64,000 bases of DNA from Palsa-504 sp963787645. GTDB taxonomy: Bacteria > Actinomycetota > Actinomycetes > Streptosporangiales > Streptosporangiaceae. The notes under the pieces were generated by a model. That model searched no databases and was not told the DNA's origin. It was given only the letters and a program-made list of their open reading frames with translations. Positions within the stretch are counted from its first letter, which is position 1. Every line of letters begins with the position of its first letter. Shown piece after piece: positions 1-8,746 of this stretch. The translations under genes were made by a program, and so were the position numbers. Location: contig CAWBDS010000014.1 in assembly GCA_963787645.1 (NCBI GenBank), forward strand, positions 434,001 to 498,000, read 5' to 3'.

Positions 1-2
1 GG

Positions 3-482
3 CTGCCCCGGGCCGGCCGGGCCGTCGACCTCGGGTCGGGCCTGGGCAGCGAGGCCGGCTACCTGACCAGCCGCGGCTGGCAGGTCGCCGGGCTCGACTT
101 GTCAGCGGCGGCGCTGGCCAGGGCCGCCGTCCAGCACCGCGGGGCCGCGTTCGCCCGCGCCGACGTGTGCCGGCTGCCGTTCGCCCGGCACACCCTGGAC
201 GCCGCCCTGGATCGCGGCTGTTTCCACTACCTGGCCCCGGGCGACCGGCCGCGGTACGCCGCCGAACTCGGCCGGGTGCTGCGGCCCGGCGGGAAGCTGC
301 TGCTGCGGGCCAGCCTGCGGACCGCGGGCCAGCGCAACGAGATAGACGAGGCGGTCATCCGTGAGACGTTCGCGGCCTGGCGGATCGAGCACCTGGCGCA
401 GGCCGCGGTGCCGAGCGACACCCGCCTGCTCGACGTGCTGGTGGTCCGCCTGTGTGTGGATCAGAAGCTGTGCGTGGCTTAG
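3..482 (+). CDS. Class I SAM-dependent methyltransferase, C-terminal part (cut by the window edge)
   Basis: The frame is open from the first bases and has no start, so the N-terminus lies outside the window. The first visible residues carry SAM motif I (VDLGSGLGSEAGYL), then an acidic residue after the second strand (VAGLDLS). Later come the motif II/III region (LDRGCFHYL) and the post-III LRPGGKLLLR segment. This is the standard Rossmann methyltransferase core; the substrate cannot be read from it. The stop overlaps the stop of the convergent GalT-like gene by three bases. An internal ATG at 99 would remove motif I and is not the real start. Confidence 0.8.
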   Translation: MPRAGRAVDLGSGLGSEAGYLTSRGWQVAGLDLSAAALARAAVQHRGAAFARADVCRLPFARHTLDAALDRGCFHYLAPGDRPRYAAELGRVLRPGGKLLLRASLRTAGQRNEIDEAVIRETFAAWRIEHLAQAAVPSDTRLLDVLVVRLCVDQKLCVA

Positions 483-1504
483 AACCTGGCCCCGACGGCC
501 TCGGCCACTTCCTCCGGACTCAGGTCGATCAGGGCCTCGCCCCAGATCCGCTCGAAGTAGGTGGCGTCGCTGCGGTAGACCGGCTCCGGGTTGGACCGGC
601 TGAGGACCTTGAGCACCACGTGGTGGCCCGCCTCGCGGGCGTGCGGACCGCCGCCGATCAGGCCGAAGTTGAACGAGGCCAGGTTCCAGGCCCGGTAGCC
701 CGCCAGCACCTGGGATAGGCCCTGGCCCAAGGCCCGGCAGTCCTCGTCGGTCAGCTCGGTCACGTCCGCGGCGTCCGCGACCACACCCCACACCTCGCCG
801 AACCCGGTCGGCGCGAACGGGGTCAGCCAGGCCACCCGGCCGATCTGCCCGACCCACCTCGGACCGCCGGCCTCCTGCTCGACCAGCGCCGCCCAGTACG
901 ACCCGTGCCGCTGCGTCCAGGCCACGGACCGTTCCACCAGCAGCCGCTGGCCGGTCAGGCCGTGCGCGTCGTGGGCGGACTGCAGGTGCGGATGGACCAG
1001 CGAGGAGCCCGCGGGCGGCAGGTAGTTGGCGTTGATCGAGCTCCACTGGGCGGTCGGGTCGAACCGCCGCACCGCCCGGGCGTGCCGGACCATCGCGGTC
1101 AGCGCGTCGCCCACCAGAGCTGGCGTCATCTCCTCCAGGTCGGTGAAATGCTGCTCCGGGTCGTAGATGCCGACCGCGCTGTGGGTGGCGTAGGCCATGA
1201 TGTTCGGCACCACGACCGCGCGGCCGACCCGGATGCGGCCCTCCTCGGTGAGCTCGGCCGGAAACGGTACGGTCGCCCGGTCGAGGTGTTCGCTGTCGAA
1301 CGGGCAGAACGCGGGCTTGGCGGTGAGTTGGGACAGGTCGGGCCGGGTCGACGGCTGGAGCTTTACGCCGGTCAAGATGCGCGCGCTGGCCCCGGTGAGC
1401 GGATCCCGCCGCCAGCGCAGCCGCACCCGGGTCCAGGCCCCGCCCGCGGCCACGTCGGGCACGCTGGCCTGCAGGTCCCGTTCTTCGAACTCGATCGCCG
1501 TCAC
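479..1504 (-). CDS. Galactose-1-phosphate uridylyltransferase-like protein (HIT superfamily)
   Basis: 341 residues, about normal for GalT. Visible signatures are CPFD near residue 67, NANYLPPAGSSLVHPHLQ near residue 160 (the HPHxQ nucleotidyl-transfer motif whose first His carries the uridylyl group in GalT), and FNFGLIGG near the C-terminus. The known family reaction is UMP exchange between UDP-glucose and galactose-1-phosphate. No galK, galE or other Leloir gene lies beside it, so it may act on another sugar phosphate. It reads leftward alone, convergent with the methyltransferase and divergent from the ABM gene at 1531. Family is confident, substrate is inferred. Confidence 0.75.
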   Translation of the reverse strand: MTAIEFEERDLQASVPDVAAGGAWTRVRLRWRRDPLTGASARILTGVKLQPSTRPDLSQLTAKPAFCPFDSEHLDRATVPFPAELTEEGRIRVGRAVVVPNIMAYATHSAVGIYDPEQHFTDLEEMTPALVGDALTAMVRHARAVRRFDPTAQWSSINANYLPPAGSSLVHPHLQSAHDAHGLTGQRLLVERSVAWTQRHGSYWAALVEQEAGGPRWVGQIGRVAWLTPFAPTGFGEVWGVVADAADVTELTDEDCRALGQGLSQVLAGYRAWNLASFNFGLIGGGPHAREAGHHVVLKVLSRSNPEPVYRSDATYFERIWGEALIDLSPEEVAEAVGARF

Positions 1505-1530
1505 GCTGATGACCGTAGCAGGATGAGCAC

Positions 1531-1860
1531 ATGCTGGTCGTTCATGTTCATGTCCGGATCCGCCCGGACCGGGTCGGGGATTTCCTGGCCGCCACCGTGA
1601 TCAACGCCCGCGCGTCGCTGGCCGAACCAGGCGTGCTGCGCTTCGACGTCATCCAGGATCAGGCCGACCCGGCGCACGCGGTGCTGGTCGAGGTCTACCG
1701 GGACGACGAGGCCTCCGCCGCCCACAAGCTGACCCCGCACTACGCGACCTGGCGTGACACGGTCGCCGAGATGATGGCCGAGCCACGGCAATCGGTCCGC
1801 TACTCGGCCGTTTTCCCGGTCGGCAGCCCGGGCTGGGCGAGCGAGGGGCCGTGGAGCTGA
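1531..1860 (+). CDS. Antibiotic biosynthesis monooxygenase (ABM) domain protein
   Basis: A 109-residue single-domain protein with the ABM ferredoxin-like pattern. It starts with VVHVHVRIRPDRVGDF, has the ASLAEPGVLRFDV turn, then VLVEVYRDDEASAAH and HYATWRD. Small ABM proteins include quinol monooxygenases (YgiN) and LsrG-type isomerases; they are usually cofactor-free and cytoplasmic. An AGGA box sits just upstream of the ATG. The last 10 bases overlap the GTG start of the iron alcohol dehydrogenase, so the two are probably translated together. Next to a dehydrogenase, a role in oxidising a small quinone or aldehyde is plausible but inferred. Confidence 0.75.
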   Translation: MLVVHVHVRIRPDRVGDFLAATVINARASLAEPGVLRFDVIQDQADPAHAVLVEVYRDDEASAAHKLTPHYATWRDTVAEMMAEPRQSVRYSAVFPVGSPGWASEGPWS

Positions 1861-3001
1861 GTTTCGAGTTCGCCACCGCCGGGCGCATCGTGGCCGGTCC
1901 CGGCCGGTCCCGGGACCTGCCGGGCGTGCTGGCCGGGCTCGGGTCCCGGTTCCTGGTGGTCAAGGGGACGGACCCGACCCGTCATAACGCCCTGCTGGCC
2001 AGCCTGGACCGGGGGGCCGCGGTGTTCCCGGTGGGCGGCGAGCCGACGGTCGAACTGGTCCGGGAAGCGGTCAAGATCGCCCGTGCCCAGCGCGCCGACG
2101 TGATCGCCGCGATCGGCGGCGGCAGCGTCATCGATACCGCCAAGGCCGTGGCCATGCTGGTGGCCAACGGCGGTGACCCGCTGGATTACCTGGAGGTGGT
2201 CGGCGCCGGGCAGGCCATCACCCGGGCCTCAGTGCCCTTGGTGGCGGTACCCACCACCGCGGGCACCGGGGCGGAGGTGACCGCCAACGCGGTGCTCACG
2301 GTTCCCGCGCACCGGGTCAAGGCCAGCCTGCGCAGCCCGCTGATGATCCCCCGGGTGGCCCTGGTCGACCCGCTGCTCACCGTCTCCTGCCCGCCGGCGG
2401 TCACCGCGGCCAGCGGCCTGGACGCCCTCACCCAGTGCCTGGAGCCGTTCGTGTCGGCCCAGGCCACCCCGCTGACCGACGGTCTGGCCCGCGAAGGGCT
2501 GCGCCGCGCGGCGCCGGCCTGCGGGCCGCCTACGCCGACGGCGCTGACCTGACCGCGCGATCCGACATGGCCACCTGCAGCCTGCTCGGCGGGATGGCGC
2601 TGGCCAACGCCAAGCTGGGGGCGGTGCACGGCCTGGCCGGAGTGATCGGGGGGACCGCGGACGTGCCCCACGGCGTGGCCTGCGCCGCGCTACTGGCTCC
2701 GGTGATCGAAGCCAACGTCCGCGCGGCCCGGTCCGCGCCTTCGGGCGCCGACCTCCTGAACCGGTATACCGAGGCGGCCCGGCTGCTCACCGGCAGCCCC
2801 GCCGCGTCGGTCGAGGACGGCCTGGCCTGGATCCGCGAAACGCTGCGCCTGCTCCACGTGCCCGGCCTGGCCGCATTCGGTCTCGGGCCGGGGCAGGTCG
2901 ACGACATCGCGGCCCAGGCGGCGGTCTCGAGCAGCATGAAGGGCAACCCGGTCGCGCTCAGCCCCGCCGACCTGACGGCGGCGCTGCTCCAGGCCCTGTG
3001 A
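1851..3001 (+). CDS. Iron-containing alcohol dehydrogenase (frameshifted)
   Basis: Two frames together give a full Fe-ADH of about 383 residues. The first frame (GTG at 1851) has the NAD-binding AAIGGGSVIDTAKA motif, VPTTAGTGAEVT and the metal region DALTQCLEPFVS. It goes out of frame at about 2511-2516. The second frame continues with GLRAAYADGADLTARSDMA, then AVHGLAGVIGG and PHGVACA, which hold the two conserved metal His residues. Adding one base near 2513 would restore one reading frame. The family oxidises alcohols or reduces aldehydes or maleylacetate with NAD(P). In DALTQ, Gln stands where many members have His, as in some actinobacterial relatives. It is either a recent pseudogene or a base-call error. 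Confidence 0.75.
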
Positions 3002-3011
3002 GGATACGAAA

Positions 3012-3836
3012 ATGCCCCGCTCCGTTCCCCGCCATGATCGCGATGCCGGCGGCCCGCCTGAGGTGCTGGCCGCCAAGGCCGCCCTGCGGCAGGAGGTCTG
3101 GTCGGCGATGCGCGCGGCCAAGGTGGCCCGGTTCCCCGGCGCCGTCGGGCGGATCCCGAACTTCACCGGCGCCGAAGCGGCCGCCGAGCGGCTACGCGGC
3201 ACGTCGGCCTGGCAGGCGGCCGGCACGCTGAAGGCTAATCCCGACTCCGCCCAGCTTCCGGTGCGCCAGCGCGCGCTGGAGGACGGCAAGACCGTGTACA
3301 TGGCCGTGCCCCGGCTGGCCGAGGCCGAGCCGTTCTTCGCACTCGATCCGGACCACCTGGCCGAGCCGCCCCGCAAAGCGGCCTCGATCAGCGGCGCGTC
3401 ACGATCGGCCCGGCGGGTCGCGCTGGCCGACCTGTCCCCGGTCGACCTGGTGGTGATGGGCAGCGTCGCCGTCGCGGCCGACGGCGCGCGGCTGGGTAAG
3501 GGCGGCGGATTCGCCGACCTGGAGTTCGCCCTGGCCACCGCGGCCGGCCTGATCGGACCCGACACCGTCTGTGTCACCACGGTCCACGAACTCCAGCTGG
3601 TCGAGGCCGGGACCATCCCGCTGACCAGCCACGACGTGCCGGTCGACCTGATCGTCACGGCCGGCCGGGTGATCGACTGCCGTCCTCGGCATGAGCCTCG
3701 GCCGGCCGTCGGCATCCGCTGGGAGGATCTGACGCAGGAGAAGATCGCCGCCATCCCGCTGCTCGCCGCGCAGAACAGGGCACACAGGAGGTTAGCCGGA
3801 GGCTCGCACGGGGGAGATCCTGACCACGAACACTGA
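3012..3836 (+). CDS. 5-formyltetrahydrofolate cyclo-ligase family (MTHFS-domain) protein
   Basis: 274 residues. The segment SPVDLVVMGSVAVAADGARLGKGGGFADLE near residues 140-170 is the MTHFS-fold signature, including the glycine-rich KGGGFADLE loop. Further family features are the N-terminal AAKAALRQEVWSAM helix and TTVHELQLVEAGTIPLTSHDVPVDLIVT. Classical members close 5-formyl-THF to methenyl-THF with ATP. This longer type is common in actinobacteria and archaea, and its exact reaction is less certain. The ATG lies 11 bases after the Fe-ADH stop with AGGATA in front, so it probably belongs to the same transcript. The tail after residue 255 is low complexity. Confidence 0.75.
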   Translation: MPRSVPRHDRDAGGPPEVLAAKAALRQEVWSAMRAAKVARFPGAVGRIPNFTGAEAAAERLRGTSAWQAAGTLKANPDSAQLPVRQRALEDGKTVYMAVPRLAEAEPFFALDPDHLAEPPRKAASISGASRSARRVALADLSPVDLVVMGSVAVAADGARLGKGGGFADLEFALATAAGLIGPDTVCVTTVHELQLVEAGTIPLTSHDVPVDLIVTAGRVIDCRPRHEPRPAVGIRWEDLTQEKIAAIPLLAAQNRAHRRLAGGSHGGDPDHEH

Positions 3837-3894
3837 TGGCACCCTCATTGGCTCGTGTGCACGTCCCAGGCAGGCTTGTTCTTGGGAGGTAAGC

Positions 3895-4044
3895 GTGAAG
3901 CAGATCCGGATCGAACGGCCGAAGTACCGTCGCGACCGAGCCGATGCAGTGCTCCTGCCGCTGGACCCGCGGGACGCGGATATCGTCCGGGCCAAGGCGC
4001 TGAGCCGGGCCGCCCGTGAGCCAGCCGCGGAGCCCGAAGGCTAG
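3895..4044 (+). CDS. Small basic hypothetical protein, 49 aa
   Basis: A GTG start at 3895 is preceded by GGGAGGT at 3884-3890, a strong ribosome-binding site. The product is VKQIRIERPKYRRDRADAVL, then LPLDPRDADIVRAKALSRAA and a short tail. The LDPRD.DIVRAKAL block resembles a small uncharacterised protein found in many Streptomyces-like genomes, from memory. The N-terminus is rich in Arg and Lys. It has no signal peptide or membrane segment. It converges on the FAD oxidoreductase gene. Function unknown; the good SD and the conserved-looking core argue that it is real. Confidence 0.6.
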   Translation: MKQIRIERPKYRRDRADAVLLPLDPRDADIVRAKALSRAAREPAAEPEG

Positions 4045-4070
4045 GAGTCCAGGCGCCGGGAGTCCGAGCG

Positions 4071-5465
4071 CTAGGAGTCGAAACCTAGGCCGACGGCGTC
4101 CAGGGCCCGCAGCCACAGGTTGCGCCGGCCCGCGTGGCGGTCGGCCTGGGCCAGTGACCGGCGGGTGGCCTCGATGCCCAGGTAGGCCAGTGGTTCGGGC
4201 GGGAACGGGACGGGTTTGCTGCGCACCAGGTTCAGCCTGGTCAACTCGGTTTGTTCGGCGCTCAGCAGGTCGAGCATGACCCGGGCGCCGAACCGGCTGG
4301 CGCCCACGCCCAGCCCGGTGTAACCCAGTGCGTAGGCCACCCGGCCGCGGTGGGCGGTGCCGAAGAACGCGCAGAACCGGCTGCAGGTGTCGATCACGCC
4401 GCCCCACCGGTGGCTGAACCCGATCCCTTCCAGTTGCGGGAACGTGGCGAAGAAGTGCTCGGCCAGGGTCACGAAGGTGGCCGGGCGCTGATCGTAGGCG
4501 GCGCGGATGCCGCGGCCGAAGTGGTAGATGGCGTCGTAGCCGCCCCACAGGATCCGGTCGTCCGCGGTCAGCCGGTAGTAGTGGAACTGGTTGGCCGAAT
4601 CGCCGATGCCCTGCCGGTTGGCCCAGCCGATCGCGGCCCGCTGCGCCGCGCTGAGCGGCTCGGTCATCAGCACGTAGTCGTAGACCGGCACCACGTACGG
4701 TCGCAGCCGGCGCACCAGCGCGGGGAACGCGCCGGTGCCCAGGGCCACCTGGCTGCCCCGCAACACCCCGTCCTGGGTCCGGACGGCCAGGCCGTCCCCG
4801 CCGTCCGCCAGGCCGGCGGCCGGGGTGTCCTCGAAGATACGCACGCCCAGCCGCTCGCACGCCGCGGCCAGGCCCCAGGCCAGCCGGGCGGGCTGGACCA
4901 TGGCCGTGCCCTGCTTGTCCCATAGCCCGGCCAGGTACGTCGGCGAGTTCACCTCGGCGCGCACGGCGTCGCCGTCCAAGAAGGTGCCGCCGTCGCCGTC
5001 GGCCACTGCGCGGAGCCCGTCGACCTGGTACTCCTCGGTGGCCACCGCGAGGGAGCCGGTCCGCTCGAAGTCGCAGTCGATGCCGTGCCGGTCCACCGCG
5101 GCCTGGATCGCGTCCAGGTTCTCCATGCCGAGACGCTGCAGGGTGGCGTATTCAGCGGGGAACCGCGCCTGCCCGTTGACCGCGCCGTGGGTCAGGCTCG
5201 CGTCGCAGAACCCGCCGTTGCGCCCGGTGGCCGCCCAGCCGATCCGGTGACCCTCGGCAAGCACCACGGACCGTTCGGGAAAAGACTCTTTGGCTAGCAG
5301 GGCGGTCCACAAGCCGGTGAACCCGCCGCCGATCACCACCAGGTCGGCGGCGGCCTCACCGTGCAGCGGAGCCCGGGCCGGCGGCGCCCCGGGCTCATCG
5401 AGCCAGAACGGCCGGGGCTCGGCCGCCATGACCAGGCGGCCGAGCTGCTCCTGCGCTGACCTCAC
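4071..5465 (-). CDS. FAD-dependent amine oxidoreductase (DAO family, PuuB/gamma-glutamylputrescine oxidase-like)
   Basis: 464 residues. The dinucleotide-binding motif ADLVVIGGGFTGLWTALLAKE (about residues 40-60) is followed by an acidic strand end (VVLAEGHRIGWAATGRNGGF), typical of the DAO/PuuB group. The C-terminal part has GYTGLGVGASRFGARV, the second FAD contact. Relatives oxidise primary or secondary amines with O2, giving aldehyde, ammonia and peroxide. The start overlaps the stop of gabT by ATGA, so the two are co-translated. With an aminotransferase in front, an amine to semialdehyde route in GABA or polyamine breakdown is the best reading. The exact amine is not determined. Confidence 0.8.
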   Translation of the reverse strand: MRSAQEQLGRLVMAAEPRPFWLDEPGAPPARAPLHGEAAADLVVIGGGFTGLWTALLAKESFPERSVVLAEGHRIGWAATGRNGGFCDASLTHGAVNGQARFPAEYATLQRLGMENLDAIQAAVDRHGIDCDFERTGSLAVATEEYQVDGLRAVADGDGGTFLDGDAVRAEVNSPTYLAGLWDKQGTAMVQPARLAWGLAAACERLGVRIFEDTPAAGLADGGDGLAVRTQDGVLRGSQVALGTGAFPALVRRLRPYVVPVYDYVLMTEPLSAAQRAAIGWANRQGIGDSANQFHYYRLTADDRILWGGYDAIYHFGRGIRAAYDQRPATFVTLAEHFFATFPQLEGIGFSHRWGGVIDTCSRFCAFFGTAHRGRVAYALGYTGLGVGASRFGARVMLDLLSAEQTELTRLNLVRSKPVPFPPEPLAYLGIEATRRSLAQADRHAGRRNLWLRALDAVGLGFDS

Positions 5466-6820
5466 CCGCCGACGGAGGCGAAGGCGTCCTCGAGGATGGA
5501 CAGGCCCTCGTCGAGCAGCTCCTCGCCGATGACCAGCGGCGGCAGGAACCGGATCACGTTGCCGAAGGTGCCGCAGGTCAAGGTGACCAGCCCGGCCTGG
5601 TGGCAGGCCCTGGCCACGGCCGAGGTGGTGGCCGGGTCCGGGTCCAGCGTGCCCGGCTTGGTCATCTCGATGGCCAGCATCGCGCCGCGGCCGCGGACGT
5701 CGGCGATCACCGGGTAGGTCTCGGCCAGCTTGTGCAGCCGGGGCAGCATGACCTCACCGATCCGGCGAGCCTTGGCGGCCAGGTCCTCGGCGGCCATGGT
5801 CTCGATCGCGCCGAGCGCGGCCGCACACGCCACCGGGTTGCCACCGTAGGTGCCGCCCAGGCCGCCCACGTGCACCGAATCCATGATCTCGGCCCGCCCG
5901 GTGACCCCGGCCAGCGGCAGCCCGCCGGCCATGCCCTTGGCCGTGGTGACCAGGTCCGGGACCACGGCCTCGTGGTCGCAGGCGAACCAGTCGCCGGTCC
6001 GGCAGAATCCGGTCTGGATCTCGTCGGCGATGAACACGATCCCGTGCTCCCGGCAGAACTCGGCCAGCCCGGGCAAGAAGCCGTCCGGCGGGACCACGAA
6101 CCCGCCCTCGCCCTGGATCGGCTCGATGATCACCGCGGCCAGGTTGTCCTCGCCGACCTGGGTGTGGATCAGCGTCTTGACCATGTCCAGGGCGTTGGCC
6201 TTACACGCCTCCGGGCCGCCCGGCCAGCGCAGCGGATAGGCCATCGGCATCCGGTAGATCTCGCCCGCGAACGGCCCGAACTTGTCCTTGTACGGCATGT
6301 TCTTGGCGGTCAGCGCCATGGTCAGGTTGGTGCGCCCGTGGTAGCCGTGGTCAAACGCGACGACGGCCTGGCGCCGGGTGTAGTGCCGGGCGATCTTCAC
6401 CGCATTCTCCACCGCCTCGGCGCCGGAGTTGAACAGCGCGGACCGCTTCTCATAGCTGCCCGGGGTGCGCCGGCCCAGCTCTTCGCACACCTCCACGTAG
6501 CCCTGGTACGGGGTCACCATGAAGCAGGTGTGGGTGAACCGGCTCGCCTGCTCGGCCACCCGCGCGGACACCCGGGGCGCCGCGTTGCCGACCGAGACCA
6601 CTGCGATCCCGGCGCCGAAGTCGATCAGGGAGTTGCCGTCGGCGTCCACGATGACGCCGCCGCCGGCGTCGGTGACGAACACCGGCAGCACGGTGCTGAC
6701 CCCGCGGGCCACCGCGCGCTCACGGCGGGCCTGTAGCTCGCGGGAAGCGGGTCCGGGGATCTCGGTGACAAGGCTGCGACGCTGCGGCAGCCGGGATTCC
6801 GCTGGTACATGCTCGGTCAT
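5462..6820 (-). CDS. gabT: 4-aminobutyrate aminotransferase (class III PLP aminotransferase)
   Basis: 452 residues, the usual GabT length. Seen are FNSGAEAVENAVKIAR (cofactor phosphate loop), FDHGYHGRT, EPIQGEGGFVVPPDGF, IADEIQTGFCRTG with the PLP-ring Asp, and TTAKGMAGGLPLAGV with the Schiff-base Lys. The GGTYGGNPVACAAAL segment is typical of GabT. It transfers the amino group of GABA to 2-oxoglutarate, yielding succinate semialdehyde. No succinate-semialdehyde dehydrogenase (gabD) is visible nearby. It is the first gene of a two-gene leftward operon and diverges from pcaB across about 130 bases. Confidence 0.9.
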   Translation of the reverse strand: MTEHVPAESRLPQRRSLVTEIPGPASRELQARRERAVARGVSTVLPVFVTDAGGGVIVDADGNSLIDFGAGIAVVSVGNAAPRVSARVAEQASRFTHTCFMVTPYQGYVEVCEELGRRTPGSYEKRSALFNSGAEAVENAVKIARHYTRRQAVVAFDHGYHGRTNLTMALTAKNMPYKDKFGPFAGEIYRMPMAYPLRWPGGPEACKANALDMVKTLIHTQVGEDNLAAVIIEPIQGEGGFVVPPDGFLPGLAEFCREHGIVFIADEIQTGFCRTGDWFACDHEAVVPDLVTTAKGMAGGLPLAGVTGRAEIMDSVHVGGLGGTYGGNPVACAAALGAIETMAAEDLAAKARRIGEVMLPRLHKLAETYPVIADVRGRGAMLAIEMTKPGTLDPDPATTSAVARACHQAGLVTLTCGTFGNVIRFLPPLVIGEELLDEGLSILEDAFASVGG

Positions 6821-6868
6821 ATTTCAGACCATAGATCATCGGGCCGGGCGGCTGAAGTGCGGTGGGGT

Positions 6869-6885
6869 GGGTACCCGTGATCACG
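6869..6885. promoter_or_regulatory. Two abutting palindromes in the gabT/pcaB divergent promoter region
   Basis: GGGTACCC (6869-6876) shares its last base with CGTGATCACG (6876-6885). Both are perfect palindromes and lie between the divergent gabT and pcaB genes, where a repressor site would be expected. No regulator gene is adjacent, so the cognate protein is unknown. Confidence 0.35.
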
Positions 6886-6948
6886 CGGATGGGGCCCAGG
6901 GCGGGGTCTAGGGTGGTGCCGGACATGAGGGAGAGGACTGGTCCGGAT

Positions 6949-8367
6949 ATGGCCGACCATGAGGAGCCGAACGCGCGGGGGCTGTTCGGCGGGGTCTTCG
7001 CCCGAGGCGGCGCCGATACCAGCGATGCCGCTTGGCTGCAGGCCATGCTCGACGCCGAGGCCGGGCTGGCCCGGGCCCTGGAGCGGGCGGGCCTGGCCCC
7101 CGCGGGTTCGGGTGCGGCGGTCACCGAAGTGGCCCGGGCCGCGAACTTCGACGCCGCGGAGCTCGGCGAGCTCGCGGCGCTGACCGGGAACCCGGTTCCG
7201 GCCCTGGCCCGGGCCCTGGCCCGGCGCGTCCCGCAGACCGCGGCGGGCGCCGTGCACAAGGGCGCGACCAGCCAGGACATCGTGGACACGGCCGCTATGC
7301 TGCTGGCCCGCCGGGCCATCGAGGTGATGCTGGCCGACCTGGAGCAGGCCGCGACCGCAGCCGCCGGGCTGGCCGACGCGCACCGCTCCACGATCATGAT
7401 CGGCCGCACGCTCCTGCAGCAGGCCGTCCCGGTCACCTTCGGGCTGGTCGCGGCGGGCTGGCTGATCAGCCTGGATGAGGCCCGGGCCGGCCTGGCCGCG
7501 GTCAGTGCCCAGCGGCTGGCGGTGCAGTTCGGCGGCGCGGCCGGCACCTTGGCCCCGCTCGGCGAGGACGGCCCGCGCGTGGTCGCGCTGCTGGCCGAGG
7601 AACTGGGTCTGGCCCGGCCGGTGCTGCCCTGGCACACCGACCGGTTGCGGGTCATCGACCTGGCCACCGCGCTGGCCCGCGTCACCGCGGCGCTCGGCAA
7701 GATCGCGCGGGACGTCACGCTGCTCGCCCAGTCCGAGATCGGCGAGGTCAGCGAGGGCAGCGGCGAGCCCGGCCCCCGCGACGCCGCCTCCCCGCGGCGC
7801 GGCGGATCTTCCGCCATGCCCCACAAGCGCAATCCGGTGGCGGCGATCGCCATCCTCGGCTGTACCAAACAGGCGCCGGGCCTGGTCGCCACCTTGATCG
7901 CGAGCGGCGAGCAGGAAATGCAGCGCGCCGCCGGGGCGTGGCACGCCGAATGGGAGCCGCTGACCGCGCTGCTGCGGCTGACCGGATCGGCGGCCAGCTG
8001 GGCGGCCGAGCTGCTCACCGGACTCGACGTGGACACCGCCCGGATGGCGGCCAACCTGGCCGCCACTAAGGACCTGCCGCTCGCCGAGCACGTCACGTCG
8101 CTGCTGGCCGGCGTGCTCGGCGGGGCTCAGGCCCACGACCTGGTGGCCGAGGCGGGCCAGCGGGCGGTGAGCGCAGGCCTGCCGCTGCGCGACGTGCTGC
8201 TGTCCGTGCCCAAGCTCGAGGGCCGGCTGGCCGCGGCGGGTATCACGCCGGAGCAGATCGAATCGGCCCTCGAGCCGGCCGGCTACCTGGGCGCCGCCGA
8301 TGCCTTCGTCACGGCCGCGCTGCGGGCCCATCAGGCTCAGCTTTCCGAGGGAGATGACCATGGATGA
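6949..8367 (+). CDS. pcaB: 3-carboxy-cis,cis-muconate cycloisomerase
   Basis: About 472 residues of the fumarase/aspartase superfamily. KGATSQDIVDTAAMLL near residue 105 is the first active-site region. The superfamily signature GGSSAMPHKRNPVAA near residue 285 carries the mobile catalytic loop. It cyclises 3-carboxymuconate, the PcaGH product, to 4-carboxymuconolactone. I chose ATG 6949 (ADHEEPNARGLFGG), preceded by GAGAGG at 6931. ATG 6925 or 6862 would add a tail unlike the family. It overlaps pcaC by 8 bases. It is the first gene of the rightward pca cluster. Confidence 0.9.
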   Translation: MADHEEPNARGLFGGVFARGGADTSDAAWLQAMLDAEAGLARALERAGLAPAGSGAAVTEVARAANFDAAELGELAALTGNPVPALARALARRVPQTAAGAVHKGATSQDIVDTAAMLLARRAIEVMLADLEQAATAAAGLADAHRSTIMIGRTLLQQAVPVTFGLVAAGWLISLDEARAGLAAVSAQRLAVQFGGAAGTLAPLGEDGPRVVALLAEELGLARPVLPWHTDRLRVIDLATALARVTAALGKIARDVTLLAQSEIGEVSEGSGEPGPRDAASPRRGGSSAMPHKRNPVAAIAILGCTKQAPGLVATLIASGEQEMQRAAGAWHAEWEPLTALLRLTGSAASWAAELLTGLDVDTARMAANLAATKDLPLAEHVTSLLAGVLGGAQAHDLVAEAGQRAVSAGLPLRDVLLSVPKLEGRLAAAGITPEQIESALEPAGYLGAADAFVTAALRAHQAQLSEGDDHG

Positions 8368-8746
8368 CGAGGAGCGGGCACGGCAGGGCATGACCGTCCG
8401 GCGGGCGGTGCTCGGGGATGCGCACGTCGACCGGGCGGTGGCCACCACCACCTCGTTCACCGAGCCGTTCCATGACTTCATCACCCGCTGCGCCTGGGGC
8501 GATGTATGGTCGCGGCCGGGCCTGTCGCGCGCCGAGCGCAGCATGATCACCCTGGCCATGCTGGCCGCCCTGGGGCATGAGAACGAGCTGGCCATGCACG
8601 TGCGAGCCGCGCTGCGCAACGGCCTGACCCCCGAGCAGATCCGGGAGGTCTTGCTCCAGGTCGCCGTGTACGCAGGCGTCCCAGCGGCTAACCGCGCCTT
8701 CGCCGTCGCCCAGCGCATCCTGTCGGAGTCCGGCGCCGGCGAGTAA
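8360..8746 (+). CDS. pcaC: 4-carboxymuconolactone decarboxylase
   Basis: 128 residues of the CMD/AhpD fold, the normal length of a free-standing PcaC. Family features are RQGMTVRRAVLGDAHVDRA, then FTEPFHDFITRCAWGDVWSRPGL, SMITLAMLAALGHENELAMHVRAALRNG and VYAGVPAANRAF. It decarboxylates 4-carboxymuconolactone to 3-oxoadipate enol-lactone. CCGAGGGA stands 7 bases before ATG 8360; ATG 8354 is a near alternative. Many actinobacteria carry this activity fused to PcaD (PcaL), but here it is a separate gene, and its partner pcaD is at the far end of the cluster. Confidence 0.9.
   Translation: MDDEERARQGMTVRRAVLGDAHVDRAVATTTSFTEPFHDFITRCAWGDVWSRPGLSRAERSMITLAMLAALGHENELAMHVRAALRNGLTPEQIREVLLQVAVYAGVPAANRAFAVAQRILSESGAGE

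Noticed and set aside
102..1532. Long open frame antisense to the GalT-like gene
   Set aside because: Composition is the Arg/Gly/Pro-rich shadow typical of GC-rich antisense frames; the GalT frame has clear HIT motifs.
4040..4090. Repeated CTAGGAGTC and CTAGG/CCTAG arms as a terminator
   Set aside because: Arms are only five bases and the repeat runs into the end of the oxidoreductase gene; too weak to list.
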